From: an uncultured Oceanospirillaceae bacterium
Lineage (GTDB): Bacteria; Pseudomonadota; Gammaproteobacteria; Pseudomonadales; Balneatricaceae
Assembly: GCA_913057435.1 (NCBI GenBank)
Contig: CAJXNY010000016.1
Coordinates: 1-64,000, forward strand
DNA length: 64,000 nt
Direction: 5' to 3'
This document shows, piece after piece, positions 48,814 to 55,927 of the stretch; the first letter of the stretch is position 1, and each line of letters opens with the position of its first letter. The notes beneath the pieces are model-generated. The model ran no database searches. It saw nothing but the letters and a program-made list of their open reading frames with translations, and had not been told where the DNA came from. The translations under genes were made by a program, and so were the position numbers.

Positions 48814-49182
48814 TTAACCGATCACACCAGAAACGAGCCAGCTTAACAGTGAGTCAAGCCCCCAAAGCAAAAGACCAATAATCAGGACCGCTACCACAAC
48901 GATCATCGTCGTCTGCAGGGTCTCCTGACGTGTAGGCCATACAACCTTACGTACTTCTGCTTTAGCTTCTTTAAATAAAGTAAAAAATGCCTGACCTTTT
49001 TCGGTCTGCAACGCCACAAATCCCGCCACCAGCGCCATCACCAACAGTGCAACGACACGGTAAAACAGAGACTGTTCACCATAGATAGAATTACCAACCA
49101 CACCGGCAGTAACCAGCACTACAACAAACACCCATTTCAGGGCATCAAACTTGGAACCTTCGGAAGCAACTTTAGAGTTCAC
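48814..49182 (-). CDS. secE: Protein translocase subunit SecE
   Basis: 122 residues, three hydrophobic helices: about 16-33, 37-57 and 92-118; the long gammaproteobacterial type. The conserved amphipathic segment [20 protein letters not shown] precedes the last helix. Forms SecYEG with secY of this window. Confidence 0.97.
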   Translation of the reverse strand: MNSKVASEGSKFDALKWVFVVVLVTAGVVGNSIYGEQSLFYRVVALLVMALVAGFVALQTEKGQAFFTLFKEAKAEVRKVVWPTRQETLQTTMIVVVAVLIIGLLLWGLDSLLSWLVSGVIG

Positions 49183-49224
49183 GCCTGGAGCCTCAAAACG
49201 TTGAAAGCTTGCGCTTTAGGTGAC

Positions 49225-49242
49225 GCCATCCTCGAAATAGGA

Positions 49243-49246
<4 letters not shown>
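49225..49246. repeat. Inverted repeat at the tRNA-Trp 3' end
   Basis: Perfect arms GCCATCC / GGATGGC with an eight-base loop; one arm includes the encoded CCA and discriminator of tRNA-Trp. It lies in the tRNA-secE spacer and could be a processing or pausing structure. No T-run. Confidence 0.6.
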
Positions 49247-49318
<72 letters not shown>

Positions 49319-49338
49319 ACTGCGTAACAGGGAGGCAT

Positions 49339-49367
49339 ATAATAGCCACCTCCCCTCGGGGCGTCAA
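49339..49367 (-). promoter_or_regulatory. Promoter of trpT-secE-nusG
   Basis: Minus strand: TTGACG (49362-49367), 17-base spacer, TATTAT (49339-49344), then a C-rich discriminator. Placed 20 bases before the tRNA. Confidence 0.85.
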
Positions 49368-49393
49368 CCCCTTTTTACAACTTATCGCTGAAA

Positions 49394-50617
49394 TTATGCA
49401 ATAATTTTAGCAACAACGCCCGCACCAACGGTACGACCACCTTCACGGATAGCAAAACGCAAACCGTCTTCCATCGCGATTGGGTTGATCAGGGTAACAG
49501 ACATCTGAATGTTGTCACCTGGCATTACCATTTCCACACCCTCTGGCAGCTCACAAGCACCAGTGATGTCAGTCGTACGGAAGTAGAACTGTGGACGGTA
49601 GCCTTTAAAGAATGGCGTGTGACGACCACCCTCTTCTTTAGACAGTACGTACACTTCGCCTTCAAACTGAGTGTGCGGAGTGATCGTACCTGGCTTAGCC
49701 AGTACCTGACCACGCTCTACGTCGTCACGCTTAGTACCACGCAACAACGCGCCGATGTTCTCGCCTGCACGACCTTCGTCCAGCAGTTTACGGAACATTT
49801 CAACACCGGTACAAGTCGTCTTGGTAGTCTCACGAATACCAACGATCTCGATTTCTTCACCTGTGTTAACGATACCACGCTCTACACGACCGGTTACAAC
49901 AGTACCACGGCCGGAGATAGAGAATACGTCCTCGATAGGCATCAGGAACGGCTGATCAACAGCACGCTCTGGCTCTGGAATGTAAGTATCCAGCGCTTCG
50001 ATCAGCTTTTTAACAGCTGTCGTACCCAGCTCGTTGTCGTCTTCGCCATTCAGCGCCATCAGCGCGGAACCTGCGATGATTGGCGTATCATCACCTGGGA
50101 AGTCGTAGGTATCGAGCAGCTCACGCAGCTCCATTTCTACCAGCTCCAGCATCTCTTCGTATTCTTCTGTACCAACGCCGCCACAATCTTCAGCCAGCAG
50201 GTCAGCTTTGTTCAGGAATACAACGATGTACGGTACACCTACCTGACGGGACAGCAGGATGTGCTCACGCGTCTGTGGCATTGGGCCATCAGTCGCACCA
50301 CATACCAGGATAGCGCCATCCATCTGAGCCGCACCGGTGATCATGTTCTTCACGTAATCCGCGTGACCCGGGCAGTCAACGTGCGCGTAGTGACGGATAG
50401 TGGAGTCATATTCAACGTGGGAAGTAGCGATTGTGATACCACGCTCACGCTCTTCCGGTGCGTTATCGATCTGATCGAAGGCTTTCATTTCGCCGCCGAA
50501 TACTTCTGCACAGACACGAGTCAGAGCAGCAGTCAGAGTAGTTTTACCGTGGTCAACGTGGCCAATAGTACCAACGTTAACGTGCGGCTTTGAGCGTTCA
50601 AATTGTTCTTTAGCCAT
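49394..50617 (-). CDS. tuf: Elongation factor Tu (copy 2)
   Basis: 407 residues; same function and insertion as copy 1. Differs in protein only at MEDGLR (MEEGLR in copy 1) and the ending KIIA (KILA). At the DNA level the middle of the gene is nearly identical to copy 1, while the first and last roughly 100 bases carry many silent differences. Cotranscribed with four upstream tRNAs in the classical thrU-tyrU-glyT-thrT-tufB order. Confidence 0.98.
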   Translation of the reverse strand: MAKEQFERSKPHVNVGTIGHVDHGKTTLTAALTRVCAEVFGGEMKAFDQIDNAPEERERGITIATSHVEYDSTIRHYAHVDCPGHADYVKNMITGAAQMDGAILVCGATDGPMPQTREHILLSRQVGVPYIVVFLNKADLLAEDCGGVGTEEYEEMLELVEMELRELLDTYDFPGDDTPIIAGSALMALNGEDDNELGTTAVKKLIEALDTYIPEPERAVDQPFLMPIEDVFSISGRGTVVTGRVERGIVNTGEEIEIVGIRETTKTTCTGVEMFRKLLDEGRAGENIGALLRGTKRDDVERGQVLAKPGTITPHTQFEGEVYVLSKEEGGRHTPFFKGYRPQFYFRTTDITGACELPEGVEMVMPGDNIQMSVTLINPIAMEDGLRFAIREGGRTVGAGVVAKIIA

Positions 50618-50717
50618 CAGAAAGATTCCTAAATTTAGCCAACATTAACCAAACGGCGGCGGACGCCAGATGCAACAAAGGGCAGATATATTTCTATATC
50701 TGCCCTTTGCCAAAATA

Positions 50718-50792
50718 TGGAGCTCATGGGCGGATTTGAACCGCCGACCTCACCCTTACCAAGGGTGTGCTCTACCCCTGAGCTACATGAGC
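50718..50792 (-). tRNA. thrT: tRNA-Thr (GGT anticodon)
   Basis: 75 bases including CCA; acceptor GCTCATG / CATGAGC, anticodon loop TTGGTAA. Confidence 0.96.
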
Positions 50793-50807
50793 ACAACAAC
50801 TAACTAG

Positions 50808-50882
50808 TGGAGCGGGTAGCGGGGATCGAACCCGCCTCTTCAGCTTGGAAGGCTGAGGTAATAGCCACTATACCATACCCGC
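50808..50882 (-). tRNA. glyT: tRNA-Gly (TCC anticodon)
   Basis: 75 bases including CCA; acceptor GCGGGTA / TACCCGC, anticodon loop CTTCCAA. Confidence 0.96.
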
Positions 50883-50901
50883 CGAAGAACCTAGCTGTGA
50901 T

Positions 50902-50985
50902 TGGTGGTGGGAGGTGGATTCGAACCACCGAAGCTTTCGCGTCAGATTTACAATCTGATCCCTTTGGCCACTCGGGAATCCCACC
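50902..50985 (-). tRNA. tyrU: tRNA-Tyr (GTA anticodon)
   Basis: 84 bases including CCA with the long class II variable arm; acceptor GGTGGGA / TCCCACC, anticodon loop TTGTAAA. Confidence 0.96.
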
Positions 50986-51018
50986 AGCAATGTATACTTC
51001 TATTCGTTACGCTCTGAA

Positions 51019-51094
<76 letters not shown>

Positions 51095-51169
51095 ACATCA
51101 CTATCATTTTCTGAACAGAATCAGATAGATAATCAATCTGTGACAAAGGCTGTCGATCAGATGGCGCGT

Positions 51170-51197
51170 ATATTATCAGGAAATTTCGGGCTGTAAA
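51170..51197 (-). promoter_or_regulatory. Promoter of the tRNA-tuf operon
   Basis: Minus strand: TTTACA (51192-51197), 16-base spacer, TAATAT (51170-51175), then ACGCGCC, a GC-rich discriminator typical of stable RNA promoters. Confidence 0.7.
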
Positions 51198-51356
51198 GGG
51201 GGTAATGAGTATTAATTTCATATTTACCTCATTCTGACGACTCAAATTCAGCGACACCTGAATACAGAGTCGAACTTCTGTACCTGATAGTTTTCTAACC
51301 TACGGCTTCGACTGTTACCCTCCAGCCGATAAAAATAACAACCGAGATCCCCCAAC

Positions 51357-52889
51357 ATGATGGAATCAATGACCTCCAGCTGGCTTTTCGTCTTCATGGA
51401 GCTGCTATCTGTACTCTTCATCCTGATACTGGGTCTGGGGCTACTGACTATCCTGGTGCTCTATATCCTGGATGTCAGCCAGACCAAGCAGACCATTCGT
51501 CGCAACTACCCGGTGATTGGCCGGTTCCGTTATTTTTTCGAACATATGGGCGAATTCTTCCGCCAGTACTTCTTCTCCGCCGACCGCGAAGAGCTGCCCT
51601 TTAACCGTGCCGAGCGCGCCTGGGTTTATCGTGCCGCCAAAAATGTCGACAGCACCATCGCCTTCGGCTCCACCCGTGACCTGCGCCCCACCGGCTCAGT
51701 GTACTTCGTCAACTGCCCCTACCCCACGCTGGGTGAAGATGCCGCCGATATCCGCGCCATCACCGTTGGCCCTTACTGCACGCAGCCCTACACCACAGAC
51801 TCGCTGCTCAATATTTCAGGCATGAGCTACGGCGCTCTGTCGATCCCGGCCATCCGCGCCCTCGCCAAGGGCGCTAAAACAGCGAATTGCTGGATGAACA
51901 CGGGGGAAGGCGGCCTGTCGTCATATCACCTCGAAGCGGGCTGTGACATCGTGTTTCAGATTGGCACCGCCAAGTTCGGCGTACGGGACGACAATGGCAA
52001 CCTCAGTGATGACAAACTGCGGGCCGTAGCCGCCCACCCTGAGGTCAAAATGTTCGAGATCAAACTCAGCCAGGGTGCCAAACCCGGCAAAGGCGGCATT
52101 CTGCCTGGGGCCAAAGTCACCGAAGAGATCGCCCGTATCCGGGTTATTGAAGTGGGCAAAGACGCCATCAGCCCTAACCGCCACCCTGATATCAACAGTG
52201 CCGAAGACCTGCTCAACATGATGGCCCGCATCCGTGAGGTCACCGGCAAGCCGGTTGGCTTTAAAGCCGTCATGGGCCAGTTCGAATGGCTGGAAGAGCT
52301 GTTCAGCCTGGTGCAACAACGCGGCATTGAATACGCACCGGACTTTATCACCATTGACAGTGCCGATGGTGGCACCGGCGCCGCCCCCATGAGTTTGATG
52401 GATTATATGGGTATGCCGATTCAGGAAAGCCTGCCGATCACCGTCGATATGTTGCAACGCTACGGCCTGCGTGACCGCGTGCGCGTGATCGCCTCCGGCA
52501 AGCTGGTCACCCCGGCGGGTGTTGCCTGGGCACTGGCCGTGGGGGCCGACTTCGTCGTCAGCGCGCGCGGCTTCATGTTCGCGCTGGGCTGCATTCAGGC
52601 ACTGCAATGCAATAAAAACACCTGCCCTACCGGCATCACCACCCATGATCCCAAACTGCAACGCGGGCTGGACCCCACCAACAAATCAGTACGCGTGGCT
52701 AACTATGTGCGTAACCTGGATCACGAAGTCGGCGTCATCGCCCACGCCTGCGGGGTACAGGAAGCCCGCCAGCTCAAACGCCACCACGCTCGTATCGTCC
52801 GCCCGGATGGCAAAAGTATCCCGCTGGATGCGTTATACCCACCGGCAGATCAGGCCCCGGCCAGCACAACCGCTGTGGATAAAGAGTAA
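51357..52889 (+). CDS. Membrane-anchored FMN-binding glutamate synthase-like protein
   Basis: 510 residues. One or two N-terminal hydrophobic helices (about residues 8-38) precede a glutamate synthase central/FMN barrel. TIDSADGGTGAAPMSLMDYM matches the GltB FMN loop, and GCIQALQCNKNTCPTGI has the CX5CX4C spacing of the GltB 3Fe-4S cluster. It lacks the amidotransferase and GXGXG domains of real glutamate synthase, so it is a stand-alone GltS-domain oxidoreductase of unknown substrate. Several in-frame ATGs (51357, 51360, 51369) are possible; none has a strong Shine-Dalgarno. A hairpin follows. Confidence 0.85.
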   Translation: MMESMTSSWLFVFMELLSVLFILILGLGLLTILVLYILDVSQTKQTIRRNYPVIGRFRYFFEHMGEFFRQYFFSADREELPFNRAERAWVYRAAKNVDSTIAFGSTRDLRPTGSVYFVNCPYPTLGEDAADIRAITVGPYCTQPYTTDSLLNISGMSYGALSIPAIRALAKGAKTANCWMNTGEGGLSSYHLEAGCDIVFQIGTAKFGVRDDNGNLSDDKLRAVAAHPEVKMFEIKLSQGAKPGKGGILPGAKVTEEIARIRVIEVGKDAISPNRHPDINSAEDLLNMMARIREVTGKPVGFKAVMGQFEWLEELFSLVQQRGIEYAPDFITIDSADGGTGAAPMSLMDYMGMPIQESLPITVDMLQRYGLRDRVRVIASGKLVTPAGVAWALAVGADFVVSARGFMFALGCIQALQCNKNTCPTGITTHDPKLQRGLDPTNKSVRVANYVRNLDHEVGVIAHACGVQEARQLKRHHARIVRPDGKSIPLDALYPPADQAPASTTAVDKE

Positions 52890-52898
52890 GTCGACAGT

Positions 52899-52930
52899 CT
52901 GCAGGTATGACCACCGGGCCATACCTGCAG
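52899..52930 (+). terminator. Hairpin after the GltS-like gene
   Basis: Perfect 11-base arms CTGCAGGTATG / CATACCTGCAG with a ten-base loop, 10 bases past the stop. No immediate T-run, so termination strength is uncertain. Confidence 0.55.
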
Positions 52931-52979
52931 CGGCTGGGGATAACTTTTCCCCGCCTGACGGATGCTTTTAGCGCCAGCG

Positions 52980-53162
52980 TTACAGCGGTACCAGATCAAT
53001 CACATCAGCGGTCGTATCAATGGCCGCATCCGCCACATTCCCCACAACCGGCACCACTGAAACCACCGCCCCACCAACACGCAGCGGCACCGTGACCACC
53101 TTGGTTAACACACACCCCTGCAGTACAAACACCAGCAAAGCAACGATTATTGGTTTCAACAT
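52980..53162 (-). CDS. Small lipoprotein (60 residues)
   Basis: MLKPIIVALLVFVLQGC is a signal peptide with lipobox LQGC, so the mature protein is about 45 residues and lipid-anchored. The mature part is VLTKVVTVPLRVGGAVVSVV followed by a stretch ending DTTADVIDLVPL, a pattern I associate with small uncharacterised proteobacterial lipoproteins (DUF6726-like). Function unknown. Monocistronic as far as can be seen; convergent with the GltS-like gene. Confidence 0.72.
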   Translation of the reverse strand: MLKPIIVALLVFVLQGCVLTKVVTVPLRVGGAVVSVVPVVGNVADAAIDTTADVIDLVPL

Positions 53163-53205
53163 GTATTAACAGCCCTGATCGATACAACGAATGAGAGTGC
53201 GGGAG

Positions 53206-53280
53206 AATAAAGCACTCAAAGGGTGCCAGCAGTAGAAGCCAAAATCGAGGATGGATGTCGGTAGAAGGTAAATCTGGCCT
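53206..53280. repeat. Direct repeat, copy 1 (75 bp)
   Basis: Aligns without gaps to 54590-54664, offset 1384 bases, roughly 80% identical, with a 26-base exact core (53242-53267). The core on the minus strand reads through as STDIHPRF in one frame. It flanks the orphan gene on the left. Confidence 0.85.
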
Positions 53281-53575
53281 GCTCTGGCTATCGACTCGTT
53301 GAGTCATGGCGGCACACTGGCCTGAATATCTGACGTAGATGTGGCAAAACCTTTCCTTCGCAGAAGAAAATACGCGCAGGAGAAAAGGCTGGATTATTAA
53401 CGAACCTGCTGCAATTCAGGCAGGGCCTTCATTTTATGCATCTGACATCGCAAATCTGTATCCCTGTATCCCGTAATAGCGACCAGACCAGCATCCTGTT
53501 GTACAACAGTGGACCCGTTTTTGCTTTTAGTTACACCGGACAATCCGATTGCCTTTCTGTTTAAGGAGATACGCT
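53281..53575. other. Non-coding stretch before the orphan gene
   Basis: No convincing gene. It includes a small dyad GACTC-N3-GAGTC at 53293-53305 and the orphan gene's Shine-Dalgarno (AAGGAG, 53562-53567). No strong sigma-70 promoter stands out. Confidence 0.5.
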
Positions 53576-54355
53576 ATGCATATTCAATCGACCCCGGCTT
53601 CCTGGCAATTACTGAACCGTGCAGCAACGGTCACGAATGAAACAACTGAAACACCCGAAACAACCGAAACGCCCGCAGACAACAATACGGACGTACCTGC
53701 AGATGAGGTAGATGAATCGAAGTTCCGGCTTTCGGAGCCGAATACTATTAGCTATGGCTCCTTTGAAGATCCAGACAACCCTGGTGAGTTCATTAATCTG
53801 ACAACGCCTCATCAGGCCTGGCAGCACATCGCTGCAGGCGGTACGAACAGCATGTTTGCCATTGATGCTGTGCTGACGGCAGGCTACCAGGCTGTCAGTG
53901 GTGACCTTGAAGCGCGACTGGCGGAACAGGGGGTTACCGGGCGGGAAGGAACCTATATCAGATATGGTCAGCCGGAGGAGAGTGAAGATGAAGATAACAA
54001 TAATGAAGATGAGCCGGAACAGTTCCACGTAACCAATGCGGACTCTCCGGACAATGCCAGTGCTATCGCCGCTATCCTGAATGACCCTGAGAATGAGGAA
54101 TTTGCCACCGGCTTCCGAAAGCTGGAAGAACTCACTCAGACAACAAGGATCTTTCATGCTCAGAGCCGGGATAGCGTACTGGACGGCAGTGCCCGTAACG
54201 AACTCGGTATCAGGGAAATAATACAGCCCAGGAAACCCGAAGAGGAGGGCTGGCGTTATCAGCATGATTTCGGGTTACGTTCGAACGGCGAAAGCTGGTC
54301 GCTGGATAGCCAGCTTTATAAAGTGTCGCTAGAGGATGAAGAGACGATTGTCTGA
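53576..54355 (+). CDS. Orphan acidic protein of unknown function
   Basis: 259 residues from ATG 53576, chosen for the excellent AAGGAG eight bases upstream; an ATG nine codons earlier lacks one. I do not recognise it. It has no signal peptide, membrane helix or cysteine. The N-terminal 20 residues are followed by a Thr/Glu/Pro repeat (TETPETTETPAD, about residues 24-36), a conserved-looking block (FINLTTPHQAWQHIAAGGTN), an acidic low-complexity run (EESEDEDNNNEDEPEQ) and a C-terminal part with Trp and Tyr. It could be an intrinsically disordered or secreted-substrate type protein. It sits in an accessory patch between direct repeats, beside a transposase scrap and tRNA-Arg, so transfer is plausible. 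Confidence 0.75.
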   Translation: MHIQSTPASWQLLNRAATVTNETTETPETTETPADNNTDVPADEVDESKFRLSEPNTISYGSFEDPDNPGEFINLTTPHQAWQHIAAGGTNSMFAIDAVLTAGYQAVSGDLEARLAEQGVTGREGTYIRYGQPEESEDEDNNNEDEPEQFHVTNADSPDNASAIAAILNDPENEEFATGFRKLEELTQTTRIFHAQSRDSVLDGSARNELGIREIIQPRKPEEEGWRYQHDFGLRSNGESWSLDSQLYKVSLEDEETIV

Positions 54356-54369
54356 GTTGAAGCTGGCGC

Positions 54370-54415
54370 TATACCGTTCAGGTATGGCGTAACGCGAGTC
54401 ACGGCCGTGGCTCGC
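54370..54415. terminator. Two dyads after the orphan gene (REP-like or terminator)
   Basis: ATACC-N5-GGTAT (54370-54384) and the near-perfect 22-base palindrome GCGAGTCACG / GCCGTGGCTCGC (54394-54415). Neither has a T-run. The larger could be a REP-like hairpin, given the RAYT-type scrap next to it. Confidence 0.45.
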
Positions 54416-54423
54416 TGTCAGGT

Positions 54424-54546
54424 TCACACCGGATCAATGGCAAATACCTGCTCCAGAAAAGTCAGACGCTCCACAATCTAATCCCGACGGTGCTCATAGC
54501 AAGCACCACTAAGGGCATCCTGGCCAAAGGGCCGATTCCACGAGGC
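54424..54546 (-). pseudogene. Remnant of a Y1 (RAYT/IS200-like) transposase
   Basis: One minus-strand frame reads FGQDALSGACYEHRRD, a TAG stop (54478-54480) where the family has Trp, then IVERLTFLEQVFAID, then a stop at 54424. Intact relatives read LCGxDxxSGxxYEHRRxW(I/V)xxRLxxLxxxFAID before the catalytic SNHYH motif; that motif and everything after it are missing. About 40 codons of the N-terminal part survive. The family match is from memory. Confidence 0.65.
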
Positions 54547-54589
54547 TTACAGCGTAAGTCATACAGGCCTATTTGCCCGCTAATTTAAC

Positions 54590-54664
54590 AATAAAGCGAT
54601 TAAATGGTGCCAGCAGCTGAGGCTGAAATCGAGGATGGATGTCGGTAGAAGACAAGTCTGCGGG
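54590..54664. repeat. Direct repeat, copy 2 (75 bp)
   Basis: Second copy of the element at 53206-53280, same orientation, exact core at 54626-54651. It lies between the transposase scrap and tRNA-Arg. Confidence 0.85.
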
Positions 54665-54816
54665 GGTACCCGTGTCACCGTACCGATCCAGCCGCCATAA
54701 CTGGCCCCAAAAACAATCAGACACAGCTAATTCCGGTGCGCATCGCCCGGTTATAAACAGAAAGTGACTGGCAAGAAAATCAATGTGTACGGAAGTACAG
54801 AGAAGAAGCAAAAAAG

Positions 54817-54893
54817 TGGCGCGCCTGGAGGGATTCGAACCCCCGACCAACAGGATCGGAACCTGCTACTCTATCCAGCTGAGCTACAGGCGC
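54817..54893 (-). tRNA. tRNA-Arg (CCG anticodon)
   Basis: 77 bases including CCA; acceptor GCGCCTG / CAGGCGC, anticodon loop TTCCGAT, T-loop TTCGAAT. Borders the accessory patch. Confidence 0.95.
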
Positions 54894-54916
54894 ACAAGGA
54901 AGTGTTTGCAAGGCGT

Positions 54917-54944
54917 ATGATACGCATCTGGCGCGGGTACGCAA
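54917..54944 (-). promoter_or_regulatory. Promoter of tRNA-Arg
   Basis: Minus strand: TTGCGT (54939-54944), 16-base spacer, TATCAT (54917-54922, five of six), 24 bases before the tRNA. Confidence 0.65.
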
Positions 54945-55438
54945 CCCCCTGGCGAGGTTCAGGGTTGGCCAAGTGGCTGTTTTTTATAATGACCTGGCCG
55001 CTGGTCAGGATTTGGGCTGTCATCAAATGCTCATCTGACAGAGACAGAACTGTCATCCAGGCTGGCTATGATTACCCCAGCTGATCAGGACACGTATCGG
55101 CATGGGGACCGCCAGGGCAGGCATTCCCTCTACTTTCCCCTGCGTACCACCCCCATGCTGTTTTCGCCAGGTTATTCTGCAGTCGCAGTAATCCGATGAT
55201 CGACGTTTTTCGTATGCTGATGGCCGTTTTAACGGCATTTTGTGCTGCATTGGATCAATGGCTAGTCGTTCGCCCCATTTCCGTTGGGTTTATTGTTAGC
55301 TATAATCCGTGCCCGATTACCCTTTGAGCAGTTGTGTCTGCACTCGTCCGGTGGTTCATCGTGCTGTCAGCGCATTGGATAAGGACAACCAGACAGGCCG
55401 CACTGCCGATATAATTAATGAGTGATGAGGTCGTAACT
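54945..55438 (+). other. Non-coding stretch before cytochrome c5
   Basis: No supported gene in 494 bases. A TATAAT at 55301-55306 with a poor -35 could be the promoter of the cytochrome gene, giving a leader of about 130 bases. Confidence 0.45.
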
Positions 55439-55864
55439 GTGAACAAATTTACTTCTGCGCTGTGCGCACTGGGTCTGGGCATGGCGCTGGCAAGCTCCGT
55501 TAACGCTGCGACCGGCGATGACGCGATTGTTGAGCGTATCAAGCCGCTGGGTCAGGTTTGCATGGAAGGTGATGATAGCTGTGGTGGCGCTGGGGCGGCT
55601 GCAGCAGCGGCTTCCGGTGGCGGTGCCCGCTCCGGTGCAGACGTTTACAACGCTAGCTGTGCTGCCTGCCACTCAATTGGCGTAGCCGGTGCACCTAAGT
55701 TCGGTACCTCTGACTGGACTGACCGTGCAGCGAAAGGTATGGATACGCTGCTGGCGAATGCGATCAACGGTATCAATGCCATGCCACCACGTGGTACCTG
55801 TGCCAGCTGTTCTGACGACGAGATCAACAGTGCGATTGAGCACATGGTCGATAGCGCCAAGTAA
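55439..55864 (+). CDS. Cytochrome c5 family protein
   Basis: 141 residues from GTG 55439 (GAGG eight bases ahead), which puts a proper signal peptide at the N-terminus (NKFTSALCALGLGMALASS, cleavage after VNA); a more upstream ATG would prefix a non-signal MSDEVVT. Mature domain: heme site CAACH (about residue 79), axial methionine in AMPPRG and the extra CASC pair typical of c5. An Ala/Gly-rich linker (about 50-62) precedes the heme domain. A periplasmic electron carrier; its partners are not nearby. Confidence 0.92.
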   Translation: MNKFTSALCALGLGMALASSVNAATGDDAIVERIKPLGQVCMEGDDSCGGAGAAAAAASGGGARSGADVYNASCAACHSIGVAGAPKFGTSDWTDRAAKGMDTLLANAINGINAMPPRGTCASCSDDEINSAIEHMVDSAK

Positions 55865-55878
55865 GTTCGCGCTGCGTT

Positions 55879-55906
55879 AAAAAAACCGCCTTCGGGCGGT
55901 TTTTTT
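55879..55906. terminator. Bidirectional terminator between cytochrome c5 and rep
   Basis: AAAAAACCGCC-TTCG-GGCGGTTTTTT, a UUCG tetraloop hairpin with A- and T-runs, serving both convergent genes. Confidence 0.92.
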
Positions 55907-55927
55907 ATGCCTGATATTCGGCGGTTA

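Noticed and set aside
51255..51295. tRNA-like T-arm (GTTCGACTC) upstream of the tRNA-Thr promoter
   Set aside because: Short resemblance to the neighbouring tRNA-Thr T-arm without matching acceptor or anticodon arms; probably chance or an old scrap, too weak to call.
53017..53307. Minus-strand ORFs sharing STDIHPRF (53017-53307 and 54569-54850)
   Set aside because: Shared residues come only from the DNA direct repeat; the second overlaps tRNA-Arg and neither has a ribosome-binding site.
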